Assembly (NCBI GenBank): GCA_000436795.1
Contig: HF993255.1
Location: 10,313-74,312, forward strand
Length of the DNA stretch: 64,000 bases
Source of the DNA: Bacteroides sp. CAG:1076
GTDB lineage: Bacteria; Bacteroidota; Bacteroidia; Bacteroidales; Bacteroidaceae
Reading direction: 5' to 3'
Made by a program: the position numbers and the translations under genes. This document shows positions 8,310-17,113 of the stretch, one piece after another (the first letter of the stretch is position 1; each line of letters starts with the position of its first letter). The notes under the pieces are model-generated. The model was not told the origin of the DNA. It worked only from the letters and a program-made list of their open reading frames with translations, and ran no database searches.

Positions 8310-9353
8310 ATGTTGGCATATACTTATATGGAGCACGGACGTTTTTCATTGATAGAGAAGCCCGTGCCGGAATTGAAAGGCCCCCGTGATGCAGTGGTGC
8401 GCGTCACATTGGGAAGTATTTGTACCAGCGATTTGCATATCAAGCATGGAAGTGTACCTCGTGCCGTGCCGGGCATTACCGTAGGGCATGAGATGGTTGG
8501 CGTTGTAGAACAGGTAGGCGAGGAGGTTACCACCGTGAAGCCCGGCGACCGCGTGACGGTCAACGTAGAAACTTTCTGTGGAGAATGCTTCTTCTGCCGT
8601 CATGGATATGTGAACAATTGCGAAGACGAACACGGAGGCTGGGCACTGGGCTGCCGCATCGATGGCGGACAGGCGGAATATGTACGGGTACCTTATGCCG
8701 ATCAGGGGCTGAACCGCATTCCTGAAGGCGTAACCGATGAACAAGCACTTTTCGTGGGAGATATTCTTGCCACCGGATTCTGGGCGGCACGTATCTCGGA
8801 AATAACGCCCGACGATACCGTTCTTATCATCGGAGCCGGTCCCACGGGTATCTGTACTTTACTGTGTACGATGCTGAAACGCCCTAAACAGATCGTCGTA
8901 TGCGAGCAGTCGGAAGAACGCATCCGCTTTGTTTGTGAGCACTATCCCGATGTACGGGTTGTACGACCGGAAGAATGTGCCCGAGAAGTACGCAGACTCA
9001 GTGCACATGGAGGAGCCGACGTCGTGATCGAAGTGGCGGGAACCGACGAAACATTCCGCATGGCGTGGGAATGTGCCCGTCCGAATGCCATCGTAACCAT
9101 TGTCGCACTTTACGATCGTCCTCAGATACTTCCGCTGCCCGACATGTACGGAAAGAACCTGACCTTCAAGACCGGTGGCGTGGACGGTTGCGACTGTGCC
9201 GAGATTCTCCGCCTGATAGCCGAGGGCAAGATTGATACCACACCGCTCATTACCCACCGTTTCCCGCTCGACCAGATAGAAGAAGCCTATCGCATCTTCG
9301 AGAACCGTCTGGATGGAGTCATCAAGGTAGCCATTACCGAAAAGACAAAGTAG
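8310..9353 (+). CDS. Zinc-dependent medium-chain alcohol dehydrogenase
   Basis: A 347-residue MDR dehydrogenase oxidising an alcohol or polyol with NAD(P). Catalytic zinc ligands are C38 (SICTSDLH) and H60-E61 (GHE). The structural zinc site is complete, with C90, C93, C96 and C104. The Rossmann motif GAGPTG lies near residue 174. The closest named types are isopropanol/threonine/sorbitol-dehydrogenase-like enzymes; the substrate cannot be fixed. The start lies 12 nt after the broken FGE-like remnant, so its original promoter may have been replaced. It is probably co-transcribed with the flavoredoxin-like gene 66 nt downstream. Confidence 0.9.
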   Translation: MLAYTYMEHGRFSLIEKPVPELKGPRDAVVRVTLGSICTSDLHIKHGSVPRAVPGITVGHEMVGVVEQVGEEVTTVKPGDRVTVNVETFCGECFFCRHGYVNNCEDEHGGWALGCRIDGGQAEYVRVPYADQGLNRIPEGVTDEQALFVGDILATGFWAARISEITPDDTVLIIGAGPTGICTLLCTMLKRPKQIVVCEQSEERIRFVCEHYPDVRVVRPEECAREVRRLSAHGGADVVIEVAGTDETFRMAWECARPNAIVTIVALYDRPQILPLPDMYGKNLTFKTGGVDGCDCAEILRLIAEGKIDTTPLITHRFPLDQIEEAYRIFENRLDGVIKVAITEKTK

Positions 9354-9419
9354 CACAATGCGTAAAGCAAGAAAATCGTTTGAAAACCATTAAAGATAAA
9401 GAGAAAGGAGTAAACACCT

Positions 9420-9980
9420 ATGAGAAAAGATTTTGGAGTAAAAACCTGGTTATACCCGATGCCCGTATTTATCGTGGCAGCTTACGATGAAAATGGAGTT
9501 CCCAATGCCATGAATGCCGCATGGGGAGGTACGTATACAGATGATATGGTAGGCATTTGTCTGTCGGAAGGACATAAGACAACCAAGAATATTCTTGCGA
9601 CACGTGCCTTTACCGTCAGCATGGGTACAGCCGACCGCGTAACAGAATGCGACTATGTAGGTATCGTGTCGGGCAACAAGGAACCCGATAAGTTTGCGCA
9701 TGCCGGATTCCATGCCGTCAAATCTGCTTTTGTCAACGCTCCCGTCATCGAAGAACTTCCCATGACACTGGAGTGCGAGCTTGTTTCGTACGATGCCGAA
9801 ACCTGTTACATGACCGGTCGCATCGTCAACGTGTCCGTCGATGAAAGCGTATTGGGTGAAGACGGCAAGATAGATGTTGCCAAACTGAGACCGATCACGT
9901 TCGATCCGGTTCATCATGCCTATTTGGAAATCGGTCCGAAAGTAGGCAATGCCTTTTCCGACGGAAAGAAACTGAAATAA
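9420..9980 (+). CDS. Flavoredoxin-like flavin reductase
   Basis: A 186-residue FMN-binding split-barrel protein. It opens with WLYPMPVFIVAAYDENGVPN and has the AWGGTY and LSEGHKTTKNI segments typical of flavoredoxin/Flr-type flavin reductases. It probably transfers electrons to or from FMN. AGAAAGGAG lies shortly before the ATG, an unusually good ribosome-binding site for this window. It follows the alcohol dehydrogenase on the same strand and ends in a clear terminator. Confidence 0.87.
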   Translation: MRKDFGVKTWLYPMPVFIVAAYDENGVPNAMNAAWGGTYTDDMVGICLSEGHKTTKNILATRAFTVSMGTADRVTECDYVGIVSGNKEPDKFAHAGFHAVKSAFVNAPVIEELPMTLECELVSYDAETCYMTGRIVNVSVDESVLGEDGKIDVAKLRPITFDPVHHAYLEIGPKVGNAFSDGKKLK

Positions 9981-9985
9981 ACAAT

Positions 9986-10032
9986 AAAGTCAATCAGTCT
10001 GTATAAAAACAGTTCAGGCCGATTGACTTTTT
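9986..10032 (+). terminator. Terminator after the flavoredoxin-like gene
   Basis: Arms AAAGTCAATC and GATTGACTTT with a T-rich tail. Confidence 0.8.
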
Positions 10033-10061
10033 CTATATACGATGATATTTACCTCAGAAAA

Positions 10062-10724
10062 TTACTTTTTCTCTTCCCCCTTAAAGAACTTCTTCCGGTA
10101 ATACGAATTGGCAGTATAAAGTGCGGCAGCAGGATTGTTCCCCGTAACACGGTCTTTGGTTACCAGCGTAGTGGTATACGCATCAGCATACTTGTAGAAC
10201 AAGCTGTCATGTCCCACGCACAAACCGATTACCACATTCAAGTCCGTTTTTGCCTCGTTCAGCAGACGTGCCTGTAGAATCGGGTTGCACATCGCAGCAC
10301 CTATGCTTTCACATTCGGCAGGAATACCCATCGAAGTCTTAGGCTTGCCGGCAACCTTACAAATTACCGAGTACGCTTCGAAACCGTTCGCCCGGAGAAT
10401 ACGAGCAAAGATACGCGCCTCGTTTATCAGTCCGATACAGTTGGCTATGCCGATACGGTGCGCATTGATCTTGCGGGCAAACTCCATGATCTCCTGCACA
10501 CGCGTCCACTGGCAATACCCCTCATATTCCACTTCCGCACTGGCAATCATTATCCGGCGGTTATCCCCTTCATCATACCGTTCCAGCGCCCATTGCATAT
10601 CCTCTTCCTTCAAGTTTGTAGTCAGGCAGAAATCAGGATAAGTACGGTCCTTATACTTACAGTTCTGTGTGCCGCAGTCCACACAAGAGTGTATTTCTTT
10701 TTCCTTTTCCATAAAGCAATTCAT
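10062..10724 (-). CDS. DUF1847 metal-binding protein
   Basis: A 220-residue protein with an N-terminal Cys cluster, CVDCGTQNC, and another Cys in YPDFC, typical of DUF1847 proteins predicted to bind zinc or iron. Further conserved Cys residues are in NCIGL, VICKVAG and GLCVGHD. The function is unknown. A second ATG four codons downstream (MEKEKEIHSC) is an equally likely start. A -7-like TATCTTTG lies 20 nt upstream on the minus strand without an obvious -33 box. Confidence 0.8.
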   Translation of the reverse strand: MNCFMEKEKEIHSCVDCGTQNCKYKDRTYPDFCLTTNLKEEDMQWALERYDEGDNRRIMIASAEVEYEGYCQWTRVQEIMEFARKINAHRIGIANCIGLINEARIFARILRANGFEAYSVICKVAGKPKTSMGIPAECESIGAAMCNPILQARLLNEAKTDLNVVIGLCVGHDSLFYKYADAYTTTLVTKDRVTGNNPAAALYTANSYYRKKFFKGEEKK

Positions 10725-10765
10725 TTAGTTTTCAGAGAACGCTGCAAAGATATATATTTCTTCAT

Positions 10766-11476
10766 TCAGATAAGTCCCAGACGATGAATATATGCCATGA
10801 ACTGTTCCTTATAGTTTTCTCCGATAGGAATATACACATCTTTTCCGAAGAGAATGCGGAAACGTGAAATCTCGGTTATCTTGCTCAGGTTGACGATATA
10901 CGAACGGTGTACCCTCATAAAGTTCGAAGGAAGCATGGCTGACAACTTTTGCAGACTGTTCAGCGTGATGACAGGTTTCGGTCGGTCCTCCAGATAAATA
11001 CACACATATTCACTCATCCCCTCTATATACAAAATCTTCTCCTTATCTATACGCACCACCTTATATTCACTCTTTACGAATAAAGTTCCCTTTTCATCTT
11101 CCGCCTCCGTAGTATGATGCGTCAGCTCGTACATTCTTCTGGCTTTTTCGGCTGCTTTCAGACAATCCGTAAAGCCGAAAGGTTTCATCAGGTAATCGAT
11201 GGCGTTGAGGCGAAATCCCTCGATGGCATATTCTGAATAAGCCGTAGTAAAAATAACCATCGGCGGATTCGGAAGTGAGCGGACAAAGTCGATACCATTC
11301 AAGTCGGGCATGTTGATATCAGCAAAAAGCAAGTCGACTGGCGTATGTGCCAGCGTTTCAGAAGCCTGGCAGGCATCCTGGCACGAAGCCACCAGCGTAA
11401 GAAAAGGAATGCGTGCAATGTAGCCCGCCAGTTGTGCCAGAGCAAGCGGTTCATCGTCGATAATCAGACATTTCAT
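10766..11476 (-). CDS. LytTR-family response regulator
   Basis: A 236-residue cytoplasmic transcription factor. The receiver domain has the acidic pair in LIIDDEP, phospho-acceptor D53 in FADINMPDLNG, and the conserved Thr and Lys in FTTAYS and LMKPF. The C-terminal half is a LytTR DNA-binding domain, with FVKSEYKVVRI, YIEGMSEYV, FMRVHRSYIVN and the final IGENYKEQF. It overlaps the kinase gene by four bases (ATGA), so the two are translationally coupled. It controls unknown genes; the divergently transcribed Met-rich protein operon is the nearest candidate. Confidence 0.93.
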   Translation of the reverse strand: MKCLIIDDEPLALAQLAGYIARIPFLTLVASCQDACQASETLAHTPVDLLFADINMPDLNGIDFVRSLPNPPMVIFTTAYSEYAIEGFRLNAIDYLMKPFGFTDCLKAAEKARRMYELTHHTTEAEDEKGTLFVKSEYKVVRIDKEKILYIEGMSEYVCIYLEDRPKPVITLNSLQKLSAMLPSNFMRVHRSYIVNLSKITEISRFRILFGKDVYIPIGENYKEQFMAYIHRLGLI

Positions 11477-12609
11477 GATAGTGGAGGAATTATAAGTAAT
11501 ACATGGTAGGAAACTTCATCTTCAGTAATGGTAAACGTATAGTTGTTGCCATAAAGCAGGTGAAGCCTTTTCTTTATATTCTCTATGCCTATGCCGTGAT
11601 GCGCATCGTTTGTACAGGCATGCTTGCTGTTGTGGCAGGCAAACAAAATACCCTCGTCTGCCTGTGCGATACGTACGTCGATGTACGAATCTTCCCGATA
11701 GCTTACCCCGTGCTTGAACGCATTTTCCAGCAGCGAGATAAAGAGCAGGGGAGGAATCTGCACATGAGGCACTATCAGCGGAAAGTCCGTCCGTATACTT
11801 AACTTTTCAGTATAACGCAACTGCATCAGTGCAATATAATTCTCAAGAAACTGAATTTCTCGTTCCAGCGAAATCTGACTGTTGTTCGCTTCGTACAGCA
11901 CATACCGCATCAGTTTCGAAAGCTCGATAATGGTCTTTTTGGCCTTTTCCGCATCAATATCCACCAGTGCGTGAATGTTGTTCAGCGTATTCATGAAGAA
12001 ATGCGGGTTCAACTGATACTTCAGATATTGCAGTTCCGATTCCAGATGCTGATGTTCCAGTTCCTTGAGCATCTCGTCGTCGTGGAGCGACTTGAGGAAA
12101 AAACGGATAGTCAGGTTAAACCCCACCAGCAAGATTGCCACCGTAATATGAATCAGCAGGAAAGGCGGATGCATGGGACGTATCGGCTGCATCATTTTTT
12201 CTCCCATAGGAGGTACCGGAAGCCGGTCGGGGAAAAAAACGTCGTGGGCTGAGTCTTGTACGACAAACTCTTTCTGTTGCCGGAATCCCGGATGGGGATT
12301 AAGTACCTGAATACATCCCGGCAAGTATAGAAACAAAATACCGATAGTGAAGATGAGTGACACCACATAACGTGTATAATATTTCTTGAGCAGAAGTCGT
12401 GGAATAAGCACATAGTTATGTATCAGAAACAAAAGGAAGAAAGGCAATACCATGAGCCAGGTATCGCTTACCTCTTTCCAAAGTTCGGTTCCTTCCAGCG
12501 GATGCTCGTCGTCGAGCAGGAAACCGATGAGCGGTGTTCCCAGTATCAGCAACCAGATGGTAGCATAAATAATCTGTTCCAGAAGTAATTGCTTTTGTAA
12601 ATGTTTCAT
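11473..12609 (-). CDS. LytS-type sensor histidine kinase (His_kinase family)
   Basis: A membrane histidine kinase of about 378 residues. Four predicted transmembrane helices (IWLLILGTPLIGFL, LPFFLLFLIHNYVLIP, SLIFTIGILFLYLPG, LIHITVAILLVGFNL) are followed by the phospho-acceptor motif LNPHFFMNTLNNI and an ATP-binding domain ending in GIGIENIKKRL. A long loop between helices 3 and 4 is Met/Pro-rich (PPMGEKMMQPIRPMHPP). Upstream in-frame starts lie inside the promoter, so ATG 12609 is preferred. It pairs with the overlapping LytTR regulator. Confidence 0.92.
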   Translation of the reverse strand: MKHLQKQLLLEQIIYATIWLLILGTPLIGFLLDDEHPLEGTELWKEVSDTWLMVLPFFLLFLIHNYVLIPRLLLKKYYTRYVVSLIFTIGILFLYLPGCIQVLNPHPGFRQQKEFVVQDSAHDVFFPDRLPVPPMGEKMMQPIRPMHPPFLLIHITVAILLVGFNLTIRFFLKSLHDDEMLKELEHQHLESELQYLKYQLNPHFFMNTLNNIHALVDIDAEKAKKTIIELSKLMRYVLYEANNSQISLEREIQFLENYIALMQLRYTEKLSIRTDFPLIVPHVQIPPLLFISLLENAFKHGVSYREDSYIDVRIAQADEGILFACHNSKHACTNDAHHGIGIENIKKRLHLLYGNNYTFTITEDEVSYHVLLIIPPLS

Positions 12610-12635
12610 GTCGTGCGTCACTCTTTTTACGCCTG

Positions 12636-12666
12636 CAAAAATACGTCTGTACCTAACCCGGTGCAA
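12636..12666 (-). promoter_or_regulatory. Promoter of the lytS-lytTR operon
   Basis: The minus strand shows TTG, 20 nt, TATTTTTG. The resulting transcript would start downstream of the upstream in-frame ATG, which supports the shorter kinase start. Confidence 0.6.
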
Positions 12667-12828
12667 CTAAAATCGGCGAATGGAATGATTTTGCAGACCA
12701 AGCGGACTTATTTTATCTTTTACTTCCATCCTCACCGGTTCTATTCAGGCAAAATCTGATTCGTCGGGAGTTGACCGAGAGAATAAGCGGGTTGGCTGAT
12801 TCTATTTTCCGGAAAGCATCCCCTTCTT

Positions 12829-12836
12829 TACCTTTG
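12829..12836 (+). promoter_or_regulatory. -7-like element before the Met-rich protein gene
   Basis: TACCTTTG, 34 nt before the ATG. No -33 TTTG at the usual distance, as might be expected for an activator-dependent promoter (inference). Confidence 0.4.
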
Positions 12837-12869
12837 TTCTCCTGAAAAAGAATTTTAAAACCTACGAAG

Positions 12870-13481
12870 ATGAACATGAAGAAAATTGTATGGATATTTT
12901 GTCTGACGGCCCTGATACCCATACCGTCGGCAGCCTTTGCCGTAGCCTTACCCGACGAACCGCAACAAGAGAAAAAAGCTCCGGTAAAAGAAATACCCAA
13001 TCCTGAGAAAACCGCACGCAAGCGGACCGATGAAATGGACAAAGTTCTCAATCTGACCGAGAAGCAATACAAGAAAATTTACAAGCTCAACCTGAAAGAA
13101 GAAAGAGAAAAACTGGAAGCCCTGATAGGACGTGGTGACAGAGATACCGGTTGCCCTCCGATGATGGATGGCGGTCGTCCTCCGATGCGGCACAGTGACG
13201 GCGAACCTCCTATGATGGATGGCGGCAGTCAGCCTCCTATGATGGGACACGGCAGACGTCCGATGATGGCACCACCTGCCGGTAATGACAAAATGAAGGA
13301 CGATATCAGAGAACGTACTGAAAAGAAGATGAAAAAAATCCGTAAGATTCTTACCGACGAGCAATATGATTTGTGGCTTACCATGAAGCCCGAACCTCGT
13401 CCGGAGCCGGCAGACGGAGCACCTGTTCCACCTGAAGAAGCGCCCCAGTTTGACATGATACAAAACGAAGCAGAACAATAA
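12870..13481 (+). CDS. Secreted Spy/CpxP-like protein with Met/Pro/His-rich repeats
   Basis: A 203-residue exported protein with a signal peptide (KKIVWIFCLTALIPIPSAAFA). Two helical segments with the pattern LNLTEKQYKKIYKLNLKE and ILTDEQYDLWL resemble LTxxQ-type periplasmic proteins (Spy/CpxP, DUF4890). Between them lies an insert of imperfect repeats, PPMMDGGRPPM, EPPMMDGG, QPPMMGHG and RRPMMAPP, rich in Met, His and Asp. Such repeats could bind metal or be flexible; that is inference. The stop overlaps the next ATG (TAATG). It is divergent from the LytS/LytTR operon, whose kinase has a similar Met/Pro-rich loop. Confidence 0.75.
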   Translation: MNMKKIVWIFCLTALIPIPSAAFAVALPDEPQQEKKAPVKEIPNPEKTARKRTDEMDKVLNLTEKQYKKIYKLNLKEEREKLEALIGRGDRDTGCPPMMDGGRPPMRHSDGEPPMMDGGSQPPMMGHGRRPMMAPPAGNDKMKDDIRERTEKKMKKIRKILTDEQYDLWLTMKPEPRPEPADGAPVPPEEAPQFDMIQNEAEQ

Positions 13482-13999
13482 TGAACATGAAAACAGTCTA
13501 CGGGATGGTAGCGATGATATGCGCTGCCATCTGGTTTGGTTCCTGCCAGAACGAAACACTCGATTACTATCCTATTGGTAAAAAACATTTAGGCGAAACC
13601 TATACCGAATATTCCGTGAATAATGTCATAACAAATGATACCGTGAACCGCATTATTCTCAACTTCTATCCGGAGGAAGTAACCTCCCTCTCGTACATGA
13701 ACTATGACGAGTCGGCTTGCACATTCACCTTTCATCGCGGAAATACCTCGAAGTACCGTATTTCGTGGGATTATGAAACCGACGGAAGTTATGTCGAAGT
13801 GCAATACGGACAAAACGGTATGTGGTTTACCGTAAACCAGCAAAAACATTCGGGTGAATACCTCCTTACCGCCAACGACGGCATGGGAGTACGCATGTGC
13901 ATACAGAGTGGCGGAACCATGATTTCCGGTGACGAACAGATAAAATATGCCATTTCCGTCACCGTAAACCATTTTTCCATTGAAGAAGCCGATGACTAA
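13481..13999 (+). CDS. Lipoprotein of unknown function
   Basis: A 172-residue lipoprotein. The signal peptide MNMKTVYGMVAMICAAIWFGSC carries a lipobox with Cys22. The rest is predicted beta-rich (LSYMNYDESACTFTFHRG, YVEVQYGQNGMWFTVNQQ) with no family I recognise. It is translationally coupled to the Met-rich protein through a TAATG overlap, so the two probably act together in the envelope. Its stop codon overlaps the stop of the convergent threonine aldolase gene by 3 nt. Confidence 0.8.
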   Translation: MNMKTVYGMVAMICAAIWFGSCQNETLDYYPIGKKHLGETYTEYSVNNVITNDTVNRIILNFYPEEVTSLSYMNYDESACTFTFHRGNTSKYRISWDYETDGSYVEVQYGQNGMWFTVNQQKHSGEYLLTANDGMGVRMCIQSGGTMISGDEQIKYAISVTVNHFSIEEADD

Positions 14000-15021
14000 A
14001 GCAGGGCAATCAGCGCATCTACATCGGACTCACGTGTAGCCCAGCTTGTAACGAAGCGTACTACCGTTTCCTTTTCCCCGCGCGGTCCCCACAGCTCAAA
14101 CGTTGCATGCGCCGAAAGACGGTCTATATCCTCATTCGGCAGGCAGACAAACTGCTGGTTGGTCGGTGAATCCAGATGCAGCTTATATCCCTTCTGCACA
14201 AAAGCCCGTTTCAGTTTCTGTGCCAGACGCACGGCATGTTCTCCAGCCTTCAGATAGAGGCCGTCGGTAAACAAGGTTTCAAACTGAATGCCCAGCAGAC
14301 GTCCTTTGGCAAGCAGTGCTCCGTGCTGTTTTATCAGCGGGAAGAAATGTGGCAGACGTTCCGCATGAGGAGCCACCACGGCCTCGCCGAAAAGTGCCCC
14401 TACTTTCGTGCCACCTATATAAAACACGTCGCACAGGCGGGCAATATCCTGCAAGGTAACGTCCGTACCCTGAGCAGCCAGTCCGTATCCCAGACGTGCA
14501 CCGTCCATGTAAAGCGGAATATTCGCTTTGCGGCATACACGGCTTAAAGCCTCCAGTTCGCTGAGCGAATACAGCGTACCATATTCCGTTGGGTGAGAGA
14601 TATAAACCATTCCTGGCGCTACCATATGCTCGTATGTTTCATCACGGTAAAAGTTTTCGATGTATGCCTCTACTTCATCAGCGCAAAGTTTTCCCTCGTG
14701 CTGAGGCAACGTCAGCACCTTATGTCCGGAAGCCTCGATAGCCCCGGCTTCGTGTACGTTGATATGTGCCGTTTCCGCTCCCAGCACACCTTCATGATGT
14801 GCAAGCAGTCCGTCGATGACAGTTGCATTCGTCTGTGTACCTCCTACCAGAAAATATACGGCCGCTTCGGGTTGTTCGCATGCTTTCCGTACCAGTTCGC
14901 GTGCATGGCGTGTATAATCATCGTTTCCATATCCGGCAGTCTGTTCCAGATTTGTTTCCATCAGGCGGCGCATCACCTCAGGATGTGCCCCCTCCATATA
15001 GTCAGTATCAAAATGTAGCAT
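13996..15021 (-). CDS. ltaE: Low-specificity L-threonine aldolase
   Basis: A PLP enzyme of 341 residues cleaving L-threonine or L-allo-threonine to glycine and acetaldehyde. It shows the start MLHFDTDYMEGAHPEVM, the substrate-site segment TAHINVHEAGA, the aspartate in LYMDGARLGYGL and the PLP lysine in YIGGTKVGALFG. The open frame extends much further upstream but crosses the divergent methyltransferase promoter and start, so the ATG at 15021 is the credible start. A -7-like TACCTTTG lies 33 nt upstream on the minus strand. Confidence 0.92.
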   Translation of the reverse strand: MLHFDTDYMEGAHPEVMRRLMETNLEQTAGYGNDDYTRHARELVRKACEQPEAAVYFLVGGTQTNATVIDGLLAHHEGVLGAETAHINVHEAGAIEASGHKVLTLPQHEGKLCADEVEAYIENFYRDETYEHMVAPGMVYISHPTEYGTLYSLSELEALSRVCRKANIPLYMDGARLGYGLAAQGTDVTLQDIARLCDVFYIGGTKVGALFGEAVVAPHAERLPHFFPLIKQHGALLAKGRLLGIQFETLFTDGLYLKAGEHAVRLAQKLKRAFVQKGYKLHLDSPTNQQFVCLPNEDIDRLSAHATFELWGPRGEKETVVRFVTSWATRESDVDALIALL

Positions 15022-15072
15022 AGCTTTTTTGCTCTTTAATTTGTTTTCGCAGACAAAGGTAGAGAAAAAAAC

Positions 15073-15104
15073 TTTGCTCTGGCCGATATTCTTTCTTAAC
15101 TTTG
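15073..15104 (+). promoter_or_regulatory. Promoter of the SpoU methyltransferase gene
   Basis: TTTG, 20 nt, TAACTTTG, 19 nt before the ATG. Confidence 0.7.
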
Positions 15105-15123
15105 ACCGGAAAAAAGAATACCT

Positions 15124-15927
15124 ATGCCTGTAATAGAAATAACCAGCCTCGAACACCCCGGAGTAGAAGTATTCGGCACCCTGACCGAAGCTCAGTTGCG
15201 TAACCGCATAGACCCCGAAAGAGGTATCTTCATAGCCGAGAGTCCGAAAGTAATCCGTGTAGCGCTCGATGCCGGTTACCAGCCCCTTGCCCTGCTTTGC
15301 GAAAAGAAACATATAGCAGGCGATGCTGCCGACATTATTCTCCGTGCCGGCGACATTCCAGTTTATACGGGCAGCCGGGAACTTCTGGCACGTCTTACAG
15401 GCTATACACTGACCCGTGGTGTTCTGTGTGCCATGCGCCGTCCTGCTCCCCGTACACCTGAAGAAGTCAGCCGCGATGCCCGTCGTGTTGCAGTCATTCA
15501 CGGGGTAGTCGATACAACCAATATCGGAGCCATCTTCCGTTCAGCAGCAGCCTTGGGCATCGATGCAATTCTTCTTTCGCCCGATTCCTGCGACCCTTTG
15601 AACCGCCGTGCCGTACGCGTGTCGATGGGTTCCGTTTTTCTGGTACCCTGGACATGGCTTCCGCGTCCCGTATCTTCGTTACGCGAAATGGGTTTCCGTA
15701 CCGCCGCCCTGGCACTGACTGACCGTTCTGTTCCCATCGACTACCCGGAACTCAAGGACGTTTCCCGTCTTGCCATCGTAATGGGAACCGAAGGCGACGG
15801 TCTTCCCGCCGAAGTCCTGTCGGAATCCGATTACGTAGTCCGCATCCCGATGTGGCATGGCGTCGACTCACTGAATGTAGCAGCCGCTTCGGCCGTAGCA
15901 TTCTGGGAGCTGAGGGTACGCCGGTAA
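15124..15927 (+). CDS. TrmH/SpoU-family RNA 2'-O-methyltransferase
   Basis: A 267-residue SPOUT methyltransferase acting on rRNA or tRNA with S-adenosylmethionine. The three knot motifs are visible: NIGAIFRSAAALGIDAILL, AIVMGTEGDGLP and IPMWHGVDSLNVAAASAVA. The N-terminal 100 residues form a substrate-binding domain of the RlmB/TsnR kind. The exact target nucleotide is unknown. It is monocistronic, with its own consensus promoter and a convergent neighbour six bases past the stop. Confidence 0.9.
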   Translation: MPVIEITSLEHPGVEVFGTLTEAQLRNRIDPERGIFIAESPKVIRVALDAGYQPLALLCEKKHIAGDAADIILRAGDIPVYTGSRELLARLTGYTLTRGVLCAMRRPAPRTPEEVSRDARRVAVIHGVVDTTNIGAIFRSAAALGIDAILLSPDSCDPLNRRAVRVSMGSVFLVPWTWLPRPVSSLREMGFRTAALALTDRSVPIDYPELKDVSRLAIVMGTEGDGLPAEVLSESDYVVRIPMWHGVDSLNVAAASAVAFWELRVRR

Positions 15928-15933
15928 AATCCT

Positions 15934-16338
15934 TTACTTGCCGATATCCATCAGCCATTTACCATCCACCTTAACCATTTTCTGAGTATCTTCTTTGACA
16001 CTGCCGTCGCCATAATGCTGCTTAAACGTCACGACGGCAGAATTACCGTCTTCTGCTATTTCCTCGGAAACGATTTCCGTTTCCTTTAGTCCACCTTTTT
16101 TCTCAATCGTCTTGGAGCCTTTTTCCTGAACCATGGCAACCAGGCCCTCGCGTATCTCCTTGGCCTTGTCGGAATCAGCTTCAGAGATATTACATCCATT
16201 GATAAACTCCTCGTAATCATTGTCGCTCAGTGCCGACATATAATCCTTCAGTGCAGCTCCGGGCGTACTTGGCGTACACGATACCATAGCAAGAACAGCT
16301 ACCAGCATCAGTCCTAAACGAATCAGTTGTTTCATCAT
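15934..16338 (-). CDS. DUF4878-type lipoprotein
   Basis: A 134-residue lipoprotein with MKQLIRLGLMLVAVLAMVSC and an anchor Cys near residue 21. An NTF2-like/lumazine-binding fold is likely: PGAALKDYMSALSDNDYEEF at the start and VKVDGKWLMDIGK at the end are characteristic of DUF4878 proteins. The function is unknown; homologues occur as small envelope lipoproteins in Bacteroidota. Either of two adjacent ATG codons can be the start. Confidence 0.8.
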   Translation of the reverse strand: MMKQLIRLGLMLVAVLAMVSCTPSTPGAALKDYMSALSDNDYEEFINGCNISEADSDKAKEIREGLVAMVQEKGSKTIEKKGGLKETEIVSEEIAEDGNSAVVTFKQHYGDGSVKEDTQKMVKVDGKWLMDIGK

Positions 16339-16395
16339 AGTGCTAAATTTTTAGGGTTAATAAAAAGAAATATTTAGAATCAAAAAAGCTCGAGT

Positions 16396-17016
16396 TTACG
16401 GGAACCTGTATATTATTTTCAAATGTTTGTTGCGTGCTATATCGTCGGGCATGAGGTACGTACCGCCCATTGCCGGAACATTAATCTGTGTACGTCTGCC
16501 TTCGGAAAGACAAATACCCGCTTTCCGGTAAGCAAACTCTACCAGTTCGCTGCAATACATTCGTGAAGTATCAGTCAGATTGTAGTCGTGATCGAAAAGA
16601 ACCCCCTGACAGGCCATCTTCCAGGCAGTACATGCAGCCTCCGAAGCAGCAAGCGAATCCCCCGTCATTCTGGCTATCGCACCGCGTACAGCCCTGTCGG
16701 CCGCAAAGAAGCGCGACAAAGAATCCGTTTTTACACGGTCGGAATCACCTTCAAAATCAGGTTCGTCGGGGACAGCATGGATTACGTACCATTCGTTGCC
16801 AATCTTTTTTAGAATACCGATATGCGAATAAACCCCGTCTTTGCTGGCGGAAGTTACAACGTGGCTCAAGAGCCCTGTGCCGCGCCGGAATGCCAGATCG
16901 CCATCAGCCAGCATCCCGACAGGCATAATCCGCTGGCTCTTTGCCTTCGTGTTCTTACAAGAAACGCACAAACAAAGAACCAGCAGGGCAGGGAGTATGT
17001 GAAGCAGTTTCTTCAT
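16396..17016 (-). CDS. YiiX/NlpC-P60-type permuted papain-like hydrolase, lipoprotein
   Basis: A 206-residue lipoprotein with MKKLLHILPALLVLCLCVSC and Cys20. The permuted papain-like fold is indicated by DGDLAFRRGTGLLSH, then the catalytic His region GVYSHIGILKK, and a late nucleophile in MYCSELVEFAYRKAG. That order (His before Cys) is the mark of the YiiX/YebB group. Likely substrates are peptides or lipids in the envelope; none is proven. It has its own promoter upstream. Confidence 0.85.
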   Translation of the reverse strand: MKKLLHILPALLVLCLCVSCKNTKAKSQRIMPVGMLADGDLAFRRGTGLLSHVVTSASKDGVYSHIGILKKIGNEWYVIHAVPDEPDFEGDSDRVKTDSLSRFFAADRAVRGAIARMTGDSLAASEAACTAWKMACQGVLFDHDYNLTDTSRMYCSELVEFAYRKAGICLSEGRRTQINVPAMGGTYLMPDDIARNKHLKIIYRFP

Positions 17017-17023
17017 ATACGAA

Positions 17024-17053
17024 CAAAGGTAATAAATTAATTTTTTTTACCAA
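17024..17053 (-). promoter_or_regulatory. Promoter of the YiiX-like gene
   Basis: The minus strand shows TTG, 19 nt, TACCTTTG, ending 7 nt before the ATG, so the leader would be very short. Confidence 0.55.
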
Positions 17054-17113
17054 TGTCCGATGGAATGTTTTTGTTTAGTTTTTTTATGAATTATATTATA
17101 AAGGCCTCTGTCT

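Noticed and set aside
15022-15501. N-terminal extension of threonine aldolase
   Set aside because: The extension runs through the divergent methyltransferase promoter and coding region and has no aldolase homology; the family starts at MLHFDTDYMEG.
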